In this document: one piece after another, positions 43,875 through 52,467 of the stretch | Layout: each line of letters opens with the position of its first letter | How positions within the stretch are numbered: position 1 is the stretch's first letter | NCBI GenBank assembly: GCA_018820765.1 | Contig: JAHJNN010000016.1 | Location: forward strand, 1-64,000 | DNA from: Gammaproteobacteria bacterium | GTDB taxonomy: Bacteria > Pseudomonadota > Gammaproteobacteria > Burkholderiales > Thiobacillaceae | Direction of reading: 5' to 3' | Length of the DNA: 64,000 nt | The notes under the pieces: model-generated | The model's input: only the letters and a program-made list of their open reading frames with translations | Told to the model about the DNA's origin: nothing | Databases searched by the model: none | Position numbers and translations under genes: made by a program

Positions 43875-44798
43875 ATGTCCATGGCCGACCGCGATGGCGT
43901 CATCTGGTACGACGGCAAGCTCGTACCCTGGCGCGACGCCACCACCCACGTCCTCACCCACACCCTGCACTATGGCATGGGCGTCTTCGAGGGCGTGCGC
44001 GCCTACAAGGCCGAACAGGGCACGGCGATCTTCCGCCTCAAGGAACACACCGACCGGCTGTTCCGTTCCGCCCACATCCTCGGCATGAAGCTGCCGTTCG
44101 ACAAGGCCACGATCTCCGAAGCGCAGCGCACCGTGGTGCGCGAGAACAAGCTCGAATCCGGCTACCTGCGTCCGATGGCCTTCTTCGGTTCGGAAGCCAT
44201 GGGCATCTCGGCCAAGAACCTGTCGGTGCACGTCATCGTCGCCGCCTGGCCGTGGGGTGCCTATCTTGGGCAGGAAGCCCTGGACAACGGCATCCGCGTG
44301 AAGACCAGTTCGTTCGCGCGCCACCACGTCAACATCACCATGTGCAAGGCCAAGGCCAACGGCAACTACATGAATTCCATCCTGGCGCACAAGGAAGCCG
44401 AGATGGACGGTTACGACGAGGCGCTGTTGCTGGACGTCGACGGCTTCGTTGCCGAAGGCTCCGGGGAAAACGTCTTCATCATCAGGAACGGCAAGCTTTA
44501 TACGCCCGACCTGACGAGCGCGCTGGAAGGCATCACACGCGACACCATCGTGCAGCTGGCGGCCGAGATCGGCCTGCCGGTGATCGAGAAACGCATCACC
44601 CGCGACGAGGTCTACAGCGCCGACGAAGCCTTCTTCACCGGCACCGCCGCCGAGGTCACGCCGATCCGCGAGCTCGACAACCGTGCCATCGGCGAAGGCA
44701 CGCGCGGCCCGCTCACGGCGAAGCTGCAGGCAATGTATTTCGACTGCGTGCACGGCCGTGCCGCAGCCCACACCGGTTGGCTCACCCCGGTCAAGTAA
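43875..44798 (+). CDS. ilvE: branched-chain amino acid aminotransferase
   Basis: Protein of 307 aa, class IV PLP fold. HTLHYGMGVFEGVRAYK, the lysine-bearing KAKANGNYMNSILAHKEA and the signature EGSGENVFIIRNGKLYTP are present. It performs the last step of leucine, isoleucine and valine synthesis. The zinc-finger gene follows 11 bases after the stop. Confidence 0.95.
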   Translation: MSMADRDGVIWYDGKLVPWRDATTHVLTHTLHYGMGVFEGVRAYKAEQGTAIFRLKEHTDRLFRSAHILGMKLPFDKATISEAQRTVVRENKLESGYLRPMAFFGSEAMGISAKNLSVHVIVAAWPWGAYLGQEALDNGIRVKTSSFARHHVNITMCKAKANGNYMNSILAHKEAEMDGYDEALLLDVDGFVAEGSGENVFIIRNGKLYTPDLTSALEGITRDTIVQLAAEIGLPVIEKRITRDEVYSADEAFFTGTAAEVTPIRELDNRAIGEGTRGPLTAKLQAMYFDCVHGRAAAHTGWLTPVK

Positions 44799-44809
44799 GC
44801 GAGCACGCC

Positions 44810-45016
44810 ATGAGTGATCTGAAGAACAACACCCAGCGCGTCATCGAGGTCACCGAGAGCGATTTGCCGCTGCACTGCCCGATGCCGCAGCACGCCGACT
44901 GGAATGCCCACCCGCGCGTCTACCTGTCCATCGAGACGCGCGGTGAAGCGCTGTGCCCCTATTGCGGCACGCTCTATCGGCTGAAAGGCAAGCCCAGCAG
45001 CGGCAGCCATCACTGA
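44810..45016 (+). CDS. CHCC-type zinc-finger protein
   Basis: Protein of 68 aa with a zf-CHCC motif: C23, H34, C49 and C52 (LHCPMPQHADW, NAHPRVYLSI, EALCPYCGTLYRL). The family is related to the mitochondrial complex I subunit NDUFS6; its bacterial role is unclear. It follows ilvE by 11 bases, a common betaproteobacterial pair. Confidence 0.88.
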   Translation: MSDLKNNTQRVIEVTESDLPLHCPMPQHADWNAHPRVYLSIETRGEALCPYCGTLYRLKGKPSSGSHH

Positions 45017-45021
45017 TGCCC

Positions 45022-45037
45022 AGCCCCGACCGGGGCT
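45022..45037 (+). terminator. hairpin after the zinc-finger gene
   Basis: AGCCCC pairs with GGGGCT around GACC, directly past the stop. No T run follows, so termination here is uncertain. Confidence 0.35.
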
Positions 45038-45070
45038 GATTCGATCGACGACCCAGCCCGACCGAGCGCC

Positions 45071-45502
45071 ATGTCCGACCCCGATTTTTCCACCCCGGAA
45101 GCTGTCGAAGCGGCGTTCTACGCCGCCTTCGAGGCACGCTCGCTCGACGCCATGATGGCGGCCTGGGCCGGCGACGACAGCATCGCCTGCATCCATCCGC
45201 TGGCTGCGCCCTTGAACGGACGTGCGGCGGTAGCGGCGGGCTGGCACAGCATGTTCGAGGCGGCCGGGCAGTTCCGCGTGCAGGTCGAAACCGTGCATGA
45301 AATGCGCGAGGCCGGACAGGTCATCCGCATCGTGCGCGAATACCTGATCATCGGCCAGGAAACCGAGCCGCGCCCGCCGATCCTGGCAACCAACGTGTAC
45401 CGCAGGCAGGACGACGGCTGGCGTATGGTGCTGCACCACGCCTCGCCGCTGCACGTCGGCGGCACCCCGCCCGCGCGCACACCGCCCGTCGTGCTGCATT
45501 GA
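45071..45502 (+). CDS. SnoaL/NTF2-like protein
   Basis: Protein of 143 aa with a cone-shaped NTF2-like pattern: VEAAFYAAFEARSLDAMMAAW, CIHPLAAPLNGRAAVAAGW and NVYRRQDDGWRMVLHHAS. Such proteins may bind small ligands or act as ketosteroid-isomerase-like enzymes; no substrate is evident. The hydrolase gene starts seven bases after its stop. Confidence 0.8.
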   Translation: MSDPDFSTPEAVEAAFYAAFEARSLDAMMAAWAGDDSIACIHPLAAPLNGRAAVAAGWHSMFEAAGQFRVQVETVHEMREAGQVIRIVREYLIIGQETEPRPPILATNVYRRQDDGWRMVLHHASPLHVGGTPPARTPPVVLH

Positions 45503-45509
45503 ACGGCCG

Positions 45510-46490
45510 TTGAAGCGCGCCACCGAAGTCCTCCCTTACCGCGCCCCCGCCTGGCTGCCAGGCGGCCACCTGCAGACCCTCTACCCCAGCCTGTTCCTGC
45601 GCGTTCCACCGATCGCCTACCGGCGCGAGCGGCTGGAACTGGCGGACGGCGATTTCCTCGATTTCGACTGGGTCGACGGCCACGCCGGCGAGCCGGTCGT
45701 CGTCCTGTTCCACGGCCTGGAAGGCAGTGCCGACAGCCACTACGCGCGCGACCTCATGGCGCGTGCCCGGGCGCGCGGCTGGCATGGCGTGGTGGCGCAT
45801 TTCCGCGGCTGCTCGGGCGAGGACAACCGGCTGCCGCGCGCCTATTTCGCCGGCGACAGCGGCGACATCGAACAGATGCTGCGCCACGTCAAAATCCGCC
45901 ATCCCGACGCACCGGTTTACGCCGTCGGGGTCTCGCTCGGCGGCAACGCGCTGCTGAAGTGGCTGGGCGAGACGGGCGAGGCGGCAAAGGCGCTGGTCGA
46001 GGCGGCAGCCGCAGTGTCGGCGCCGCTCGACCTTACGGCCGCCGGCAACGCGCTCGACCACGGCTTCAACCGTCTTGTGTACACCGCCCGCTTTCTTGCC
46101 ACGCTGAAGAAAAAGGCCTTGAACAAGGCGCAGCGGTTTCCCGGCATGCTGGATGCGCGCGCGATTGCGGCGGCCACCACCTTCCGCGAATTCGATACGC
46201 TGGTCACCGCCCGGCTGCACGGCTTTCGCGATGCCGACGACTACTGGCTGCGCGTGTCGTCGGGACCGCTGCTGAAATCCATCGCCGTGCCCACCCTGGT
46301 CATCAACGCGAGGAACGATCCTTTCCTGCCGGCGTGGGCGCTGCCGACGGCGGCGGACGTGTCGCCCGCCGTCCTCCTGGAGCAACCGGACCACGGCGGC
46401 CATGTGGCGTTTCCGTCCGGCCCCTTCCCCGGCAACCTCGACTGGCTGCCGCGGCGGCTGATGCAGCATTTCGATACACAGCCCGGGTAG
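45510..46490 (+). CDS. YheT-type alpha/beta hydrolase
   Basis: Protein of 326 aa from a TTG start (MKRATEVLPYRAPAWLPGGH). The N-terminus WLPGGHLQTLYPSL, the oxyanion region VVLFHGLEGSADSHYAR, the nucleophile elbow GVSLGGNALLKW and the histidine in DHGGHVAF are typical of the UPF0017/YheT family. The natural substrate is unknown. The TTG start is supported by the homologous N-terminus and tight spacing; no ATG fits. Confidence 0.87.
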   Translation: MKRATEVLPYRAPAWLPGGHLQTLYPSLFLRVPPIAYRRERLELADGDFLDFDWVDGHAGEPVVVLFHGLEGSADSHYARDLMARARARGWHGVVAHFRGCSGEDNRLPRAYFAGDSGDIEQMLRHVKIRHPDAPVYAVGVSLGGNALLKWLGETGEAAKALVEAAAAVSAPLDLTAAGNALDHGFNRLVYTARFLATLKKKALNKAQRFPGMLDARAIAAATTFREFDTLVTARLHGFRDADDYWLRVSSGPLLKSIAVPTLVINARNDPFLPAWALPTAADVSPAVLLEQPDHGGHVAFPSGPFPGNLDWLPRRLMQHFDTQPG

Positions 46491-46521
46491 AATCGACGCA
46501 TTGCCAATCAGGGAGTGCGTT

Positions 46522-47895
46522 GTGGAATACCCCAAGGAAATCTTCAAGGCCTACGACATCCGCGGCATCGTCGGCAAGACCTTCACCGCCGGGATCGTCG
46601 AGGCCATCGGCCACGCTATCGGTTCCGAGGCCGTGGCGCGCGGCCAGACCGAAATCTGCATCGGCCGCGACGGTCGCCTGTCGGGCCCCGACATGGCCGC
46701 GGCACTCGCGCGCGGCATCCGCAAGGCCGGCATCGGGGTGGTCGACCTCGGCATGGTCGCCACGCCGATGACGTATTTCGCGGCGTATCAGCTGAACACG
46801 AACAGCGCGGTGATGGTCACCGGCAGCCACAACCCGCCCGACTACAACGGCCTCAAGATGGTGCTCGGCGGCGAAACCCTGTCGGGCGACACCATCCAGA
46901 AGCTGCGCGAACGGCTGGTCAATAACGATCTGGTTCACGGCGACGGCAGCTACCGCGAATACGACATCGCCGGCGAATACCTCGCGCGCATCGTGTCCGA
47001 CGTGAAACTCGCGCGGCCGATGAAGATCATCGTCGACTGCGGCAACGGCGTGCCCGGTGCGTTCGCCCCCAAGCTCTACCGCGACATGGGTTGCCAGGTC
47101 GAGGAACTGTTCTGCGACGTCGACGGCAACTTCCCCAACCACCATCCCGATCCCTCGCAGCCGAAAAACCTACAGGACCTGATCGCCGCGCTGAAAACCA
47201 GCGACGCCGAAATCGGGCTGGCTTTCGACGGCGACGGCGACCGCCTGGGCGTGGTCACCAAGGACGGCAGCATCATCTTCCCCGACCGCCAGTTGATGCT
47301 GTTCGCCGATGACGTGCTCTCGCGCAACCCCGGCGCCGAAATCATTTTCGACGTGAAGTCGACGCGCAAGTTGTTCGGCTGGATCCGCGAGCGCGGCGGA
47401 CGGCCGCTGTTGTGGAAAACCGGACACAGCTTCATCAAGGCGAAGATGAAGGAAACCGGCGCGCTCCTGGCCGGCGAAATGTCCGGCCACGTGTTTTTCA
47501 AGGAGCGCTGGTATGGCTTCGACGACGGCCTGTATGCCGGCGCGCGCCTGCTCGAGTACCTCTCCAAACAGGCCGACATCAACGCCACCCTGCACGGTCT
47601 GCCCGACACGCTGAACACGCCCGAGCTCAACATCAAGATGGCCGAGGGCGCGCATTACGCGCTGATGGACACCCTGCAGAAAACCGCGCGCTTCCCCGAT
47701 GCGCAGGAAATCATCACCCTCGACGGCCTCAGGGTCGAATACGCCGACGGTTTCGGCCTGGCACGCCCATCCAACACCACCCCGGTGATCGTGCTGCGCT
47801 TCGAGGCCGATAATGCGGAAGCGCTGGAACGGATCCAGGCTGACTTCCGCCGCGTGATCCACCAAGCCGCGCCCGAGCTCACGCTGCCGTTCTGA
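46522..47895 (+). CDS. algC: phosphomannomutase/phosphoglucomutase
   Basis: Protein of 457 aa from a GTG with GGGAG six bases upstream. The active serine lies in VTGSHNPPDYNGLK, the metal loop is DGDGDRLGVV, and the sugar motif GEMSGHVFF and C-terminal phosphate loop RPSNTTPVIVLRFEA are present. It interconverts mannose or glucose 6- and 1-phosphates for polysaccharide synthesis. An in-frame TTG seven codons upstream is less likely. Confidence 0.92.
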   Translation: MEYPKEIFKAYDIRGIVGKTFTAGIVEAIGHAIGSEAVARGQTEICIGRDGRLSGPDMAAALARGIRKAGIGVVDLGMVATPMTYFAAYQLNTNSAVMVTGSHNPPDYNGLKMVLGGETLSGDTIQKLRERLVNNDLVHGDGSYREYDIAGEYLARIVSDVKLARPMKIIVDCGNGVPGAFAPKLYRDMGCQVEELFCDVDGNFPNHHPDPSQPKNLQDLIAALKTSDAEIGLAFDGDGDRLGVVTKDGSIIFPDRQLMLFADDVLSRNPGAEIIFDVKSTRKLFGWIRERGGRPLLWKTGHSFIKAKMKETGALLAGEMSGHVFFKERWYGFDDGLYAGARLLEYLSKQADINATLHGLPDTLNTPELNIKMAEGAHYALMDTLQKTARFPDAQEIITLDGLRVEYADGFGLARPSNTTPVIVLRFEADNAEALERIQADFRRVIHQAAPELTLPF

Positions 47896-47901
47896 ACGGC
47901 C

Positions 47902-47922
47902 CCGGCGGCATCGCGCCGCCGG
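47902..47922. terminator. hairpin between convergent algC and GGDEF/EAL genes
   Basis: CCGGCGGC pairs perfectly with GCCGCCGG around ATCGC. It lies just past the algC stop and before the convergent stop. There is no long T run, so efficiency is unknown. Confidence 0.5.
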
Positions 47923-47932
47923 CGAAGCGGGA

Positions 47933-50329
47933 TCAGTCCACCGGCAGCGGCGCCGGCCGGTGCAGCAGGTAGCCCTGCACGAAATCCACCCCCATGCCTT
48001 TCAGGCAAGCCAGTTCTTCCTCGGTTTCGACCTGTTCGGCAATGGTCTGCTTGCCCAGCTCATGGCCCAGGGTGTGCATGGCTTTGACGATGGCGAGCTT
48101 TTCGCGGTCGTGGTTCATGCCGCGCACGAAATCGCCGTCGATCTTGAGATAAGCCACCGGCAGGCGTTTCAGGTAACCGAACGAAGACTGCCCCTTGCCG
48201 AAGTCGTCCAGCGCAAACTGGATGCCGCGCGACTGCAGCGCCAGGATCAGGCGCTCGCAGGCATCCAGGCTGTCGATGGCGGCCGTCTCGGTGACTTCGA
48301 AGCTGATCCGTTCGGGATCGAAGTGGTACTGGCCGATTTCATCGAGAATGAATTCGGCCGTGCCGGGATCGCTGAGGCTACGGCCCGACAGATTGATCGC
48401 GTAGTTCGCCTCATCTTCCGGATGGGTGTCGAGATAGGCGAAGAAGTTGCGGACCACCCAGCGGTCGAAGCTGGGCGCCAACCCATAGCGCTCGGCGGCC
48501 GGCAGGAATTCGCCCGGAGAAATGATCGTGCCGTCCTCGCCGCGCAGGCGCAGCAGGATTTCGTAATGCAGGGTCGTGATCGCCGGCGACAGGGCTACCT
48601 TCTGCTGACGATATAGAGCGAAGCGGTGCGCCTCGAACGCCTTGGTGATCGCGCCCACCCATTGCATCTCGTCATTGATTTTCTGCAGCGCCGGGTGGGT
48701 TTTTTCATACACCTGGATGGCGCTTCCGCCCACCGACTTGGCGTGATAGCACGCGGTGTCGGCCTGCGCCAGAATCTCACCGATGTCGGTCATGGCACCG
48801 TGCAGCTCGGTCACCCCGAGGCTTACGCCCAGGCGAAACACCTTGTCGTCCCACTCGAAGCGGAAGCGGCTGATTTCGTCGCGCAGGCCCTGGATGTGAT
48901 CCAGTGCCTCAGGCAGCGCGGTGTCCACGAACAACAGGCCGAATTCGTCGCCGCCCAGACGCGCCAGATAATGGTTCCGGCCTTCCACGCGCTGCGCCAT
49001 GATGGCGCTCAGCCGCTGCAGCAGCGCATCCCCCGCACGGTGTCCGCAGGTATCGTTGACCAGCTTGAAGCGGTCGAGGTCGATGTAGCAGAAAATGAAT
49101 TGCCGCGCCTCATGCTGCACGCTGTGCAGTGCCGCGGCGAGCTTGCTTTCCATGGCACGGCGGTTCAGCAGACCGGTGAGATGGTCGCGTTCGGCCTGCC
49201 AGGCCAGGCGCTGCATCAGGCTGCGCCGCTCGCTTTCATCCTGGAACACCAGCACGCCGCCCTGCACCTTGCCGTCAGCGGAGCGAATCGGCGCGGCCGT
49301 GTCGCTGATCGCAAGGGTGGCGCCATCCTGGCGGCGGATCATGGTATGGCTGTCGAGTCCGACGACTTCATTGCGCTGCAGCGCCAGTTCCAGCGGGCCG
49401 GCGACGGGGGCGCCGTTTTGCTCGTCGATCAGCGGCAACACCTCGGACACCCGGCGGCCCTGCGCATCGCCGCTGCTGAAACCCGTCAGTTCTTCCGCCT
49501 TGGGATTGAGAAACTCGATCATGCCGGCCGCATCGGTGACCACCACGGCATCGCCGATCGACTCGATGGTCACCCGCAGACGCTCCTTCTCGACCAGCAG
49601 CTCGTCGTGTTCGCGCTCCAGCGCGGCCACCAGCCGGCTGACGTGATCGGCCATGTGGTTGAACGCCAGCTTGGTCTCGCGCACCTCGGGCGGAGAACTG
49701 TAGGCCAGGCTGACGCGCGCGCTGAGGTCCCCACTTTCAAGGGTCCGCGCCGCCGTGCGCAAGGCATACAGCCCACGCAAGTTCACCTGCAGGTGCCAGC
49801 GCAGCAACAGCATGACGCCGATCAGACTGCCGATCGCCAGCAGGGTGAAGCGCACCGCCATCACCCACACGCCCTGGACCGACGGCGCGGCGTCCAGCGC
49901 AATCGCCAGCGTGCCATAGGAGGTGCCGCCCACCACCAGTTCGGACTGCGCATGAGGCGCGCGAACATCCAGGATCGCGGCGAACCAGGCCGGGTAGCGC
50001 TGCGGATCCGGTGGCGTGCGCGTCTCGAACGCGATCTTCGGCGACACGAAGCGCGCGCTCAAAATGGAGGCGTCGAACGCACGCGCCCTGATGGCCTGTT
50101 CGATGGCGGGATAATCGCGCAGCAGCACATGGTCCTGGACCGCCGCCATCATCGCACTAAGCTCACGTTCGGCGCCGATGTTCAGATGCTGCTGGGCGCG
50201 ATCCCTGAGCGGCAGGCCCAGTACCGCCAGCGTCGCCAGATACATCGCCAGCACCAGCACGAATACCGCGCCCAGGATGCGGGCCTGCAGGCTGTAGCGC
50301 GTGCTGAGCGCCGCCGGCTGCTCACTCAT
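47933..50329 (-). CDS. membrane GGDEF/EAL protein with HAMP and PAS domains
   Basis: Protein of 798 aa. Membrane helices at about 18-42 and 155-177 enclose a periplasmic domain of about 110 residues. HAMP (LRTAARTLESGDLSARV) and PAS (TIESIGDAVVVTDAAGMIEF) follow. GGDEF is intact near 459-463. The EAL motif reads EIL near 590, a conservative change, while DDFGKGQSSFGYLK is kept. It is probably active in cyclic-di-GMP turnover, direction unknown. Its start overlaps the PhnD-like gene by eight bases, so the two are coupled. Confidence 0.9.
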   Translation of the reverse strand: MSEQPAALSTRYSLQARILGAVFVLVLAMYLATLAVLGLPLRDRAQQHLNIGAERELSAMMAAVQDHVLLRDYPAIEQAIRARAFDASILSARFVSPKIAFETRTPPDPQRYPAWFAAILDVRAPHAQSELVVGGTSYGTLAIALDAAPSVQGVWVMAVRFTLLAIGSLIGVMLLLRWHLQVNLRGLYALRTAARTLESGDLSARVSLAYSSPPEVRETKLAFNHMADHVSRLVAALEREHDELLVEKERLRVTIESIGDAVVVTDAAGMIEFLNPKAEELTGFSSGDAQGRRVSEVLPLIDEQNGAPVAGPLELALQRNEVVGLDSHTMIRRQDGATLAISDTAAPIRSADGKVQGGVLVFQDESERRSLMQRLAWQAERDHLTGLLNRRAMESKLAAALHSVQHEARQFIFCYIDLDRFKLVNDTCGHRAGDALLQRLSAIMAQRVEGRNHYLARLGGDEFGLLFVDTALPEALDHIQGLRDEISRFRFEWDDKVFRLGVSLGVTELHGAMTDIGEILAQADTACYHAKSVGGSAIQVYEKTHPALQKINDEMQWVGAITKAFEAHRFALYRQQKVALSPAITTLHYEILLRLRGEDGTIISPGEFLPAAERYGLAPSFDRWVVRNFFAYLDTHPEDEANYAINLSGRSLSDPGTAEFILDEIGQYHFDPERISFEVTETAAIDSLDACERLILALQSRGIQFALDDFGKGQSSFGYLKRLPVAYLKIDGDFVRGMNHDREKLAIVKAMHTLGHELGKQTIAEQVETEEELACLKGMGVDFVQGYLLHRPAPLPVD

Positions 50330-51158
50330 TCACCGGCACCCGGGTCTGGCTGAAGAAACTCCGGTAGTTGCGGTAATCGCGGTCATCCGCGGCGACGAAG
50401 CCGCGCGCCTTGGTCAGTTCCAGCGATTGTGCCGCAAGCCGCAACACGCGCTGCCCTTCCGGCTCGCGCGACATGCCGACGAATGCCTGGCGGACTTTTT
50501 CGCCATCGGCCGGGCTTACCCGAGGCGACGCCATCACGGCGAGGTCGAAATACGGTTCCGATTCCGCCAGCACCCGGTACTTCATCTGGCGACGCTGGGC
50601 GAAACTTGCCATCACCTGATGATTCACGCCGGCCGCGGCCGCCTCGCCCGACAGCAGCTGGCCCATCGCCGCTTCCTGGTTGCCGCAAAACAGCGGTGCG
50701 ACCTCGATTCCCGCGCGCAGCAGGTCATCCATCGGCACGTAATACCCGGTGAATCCGTAGGGATTGGCAAACGCAACGGTCTTGCCCGCCAGTTCCTGCA
50801 GCGTCCTGACCGGCGAACTGTCGAGCACCACCACCTGCCCGCGGATCCCCTCCGAATCCTGCCTGGCCAGCACGCGCCAGCCGAGGCGGTCGCGCTTCGG
50901 CGTGAACAGGTGGTTGGTATAGGCAAAATCCAGCTGGCCGGCGACGACGCGGTCGGTTGTTTCGTTGGCGGTGCGCCCGATATGCAGTTCCAGCGGCACC
51001 CCGGAACGGGCCGACACGTAATTCAGAATCGGATTCCAGTAGGCCGCGGTCGCCTGCAGGCTGCGGTGGTTGAGCACGCCGAAGGCGAAAGGCGTTTGTG
51101 GTGCAGCGTGACAAGCCGTGCCGAGCACCAAGGCCAGGCACGCCCATATTTTTCTCAT
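50322..51158 (-). CDS. PhnD-like periplasmic substrate-binding protein
   Basis: Protein of 278 aa with a signal peptide ending near GTACHAA. It matches the phosphate/phosphonate-binding PhnD type (FGVLNHRSLQATAAYWNPIL, GQLDFAYTNH, ELAGKTVAFANPYGFTGYYVP). No ABC permease or ATPase is adjacent. The eight-base overlap with the GGDEF/EAL gene suggests it feeds ligand information to that protein rather than to a transporter. Confidence 0.82.
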   Translation of the reverse strand: MRKIWACLALVLGTACHAAPQTPFAFGVLNHRSLQATAAYWNPILNYVSARSGVPLELHIGRTANETTDRVVAGQLDFAYTNHLFTPKRDRLGWRVLARQDSEGIRGQVVVLDSSPVRTLQELAGKTVAFANPYGFTGYYVPMDDLLRAGIEVAPLFCGNQEAAMGQLLSGEAAAAGVNHQVMASFAQRRQMKYRVLAESEPYFDLAVMASPRVSPADGEKVRQAFVGMSREPEGQRVLRLAAQSLELTKARGFVAADDRDYRNYRSFFSQTRVPVNE

Positions 51159-51261
51159 CTTGCATCCCCCTGATTTTTTTTATGTGGACAGCAGCGGCAT
51201 TGCCCGCGCGAGTGTACCGTGCAGCCCGGAAATTCCCAAGACGGCGCGCGGCGGCATGCAC

Positions 51262-51290
51262 GCAGCGCCGTCCCCTCGGGACGGCGCTGC
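51262..51290. repeat. 13-bp perfect hairpin in the divergent PhnD-like / corA region
   Basis: GCAGCGCCGTCCC (51262-51274) and GGGACGGCGCTGC (51278-51290) pair exactly around CTC. It lies between two divergent genes, where a terminator is not expected. It may be a leader structure or attenuator for corA. Confidence 0.55.
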
Positions 51291-51337
51291 ATTACGGTCT
51301 AGAATCAGCAATTGATTTCCATTTTCCAGCGGGTGCC

Positions 51338-52300
51338 ATCATAGACTGTCTGCTATTCAAGGATTCCAGCGCCCAGGCGATCGCATTCGACGACATCAGC
51401 GACCATGTCGGTCAGCCGGATCGCTTCATCTGGGTCGAACTCAAATCCCCCGATACCCGGACCATCACGCGCCTGGGCGACGAGCTCGGCCTGCATGCGC
51501 TGGCGCTGGAGGACGCGATTTCCACGCACCAGCGGTCCAAGCTCGAGGAATACGACAAACACGTTTTCATCGCCACGCGCACGGTGCAGCTGTGGGAATC
51601 GCGCATGGAGCTCGGCGAGACGCACCTGTTTGTCGGCAGCAATTACGTCATCGCCATTCGCCACGACAACGGCGCCGGCTACCAGCGGGTGACCGACCGC
51701 CTGCAGCGCCGCCCCAACGGCATCAAGGCCGGGACGCCCTACGCGCTGTACCTGGTGCTCGACCTCATCGTCGACCAGTTCAGGCCGGTGATCGAGGGCA
51801 TGCAGGACCGCTTCCAGTCTCTCGAAAGCCTGTTGATGAGGGGGGAAAAATCGGGCCGCGACACGCTCGAACGGCTGTACGCCATGAAACGCGATCTGAC
51901 GCTGCTGCGCGACGTCGCCGAACCGATGCAGGACATCACCCAGGATCTGATCCGCCTGCATCCCGCGCTGTCCCCCAAGGAGCTCAAGGCCTATTACCGC
52001 GACATTCACGACCACGCAATACGCGTGTCGGCTGCCATCGACCGACTGCGCATGTCGACCTCGGATGCAATGCAGTTCCATCTCGCCTCGCTGTCGCTGA
52101 AGCAGAACGAATCGGTGCAGAAACTGGCCGGCTGGGGCGCGCTGCTGGCGCTGCCCACGGTGGTGTTCAGCCTGTACGGCATGAACTTCGAAGTCATGCC
52201 GGAACTGGAATGGCCATGGGCGTATCCGGCGCTGCTGCTGACGACCGCCGTCGCGGTGGGAATGCTGTACCGGCGCCTGAAGCGGCGCGGCTGGATCTAG
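51338..52300 (+). CDS. corA: CorA-type magnesium/cobalt transporter
   Basis: Protein of about 320 aa. A large soluble N-domain is followed by two C-terminal helices with the signature SLYGMNFE before the last helix, and the basic end RRLKRRGWI. It conducts Mg2+ (or Co2+) through the inner membrane as a pentamer. The start is unclear: homology begins at IIDCLLFKD but no ATG, GTG or TTG lies there. ATC at 51338 is used as a placeholder; ATT at 51311 or an upstream ATG at 51182 are alternatives. The stop lies inside the end of the adjacent MITE-like element. Confidence 0.85.
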   Translation: MIDCLLFKDSSAQAIAFDDISDHVGQPDRFIWVELKSPDTRTITRLGDELGLHALALEDAISTHQRSKLEEYDKHVFIATRTVQLWESRMELGETHLFVGSNYVIAIRHDNGAGYQRVTDRLQRRPNGIKAGTPYALYLVLDLIVDQFRPVIEGMQDRFQSLESLLMRGEKSGRDTLERLYAMKRDLTLLRDVAEPMQDITQDLIRLHPALSPKELKAYYRDIHDHAIRVSAAIDRLRMSTSDAMQFHLASLSLKQNESVQKLAGWGALLALPTVVFSLYGMNFEVMPELEWPWAYPALLLTTAVAVGMLYRRLKRRGWI

Positions 52301-52463
52301 TGGTCTGCTTTCGAAATACCGGAACATGAAACGGCGTCTTTTTCCGCATGGCGGCGTTGCTCGTCGTTGCCATAGTCCAAGCTATGTCGCCTCCTCGCGC
52401 CTTGCCCTGCGAAAAAATCCATCCGTTTCATTTTGTCCCCCTATTTCGAAAGCAGACCACTAG
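52297..52463. mobile_element. 167-bp MITE-like element with perfect terminal inverted repeats
   Basis: The terminal 22 bases (beginning CTAGTGGTCTGCTTTCGAAA at 52297) are exactly complemented at 52442-52463. Inside, the arms remain alike for about 30 more bases (CATGAAACGG against AATGAAACGG; CTTTTTCCGCA against ATTTTTTCGCA). Both ends are CTAG, which fits insertion at a TA within CTAG as in IS630-type elements. No coding frame of note lies within. It sits exactly between the convergent corA and beta-propeller stops and may act as a terminator-like hairpin. Confidence 0.8.
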
Positions 52464-52467
52464 CCCA

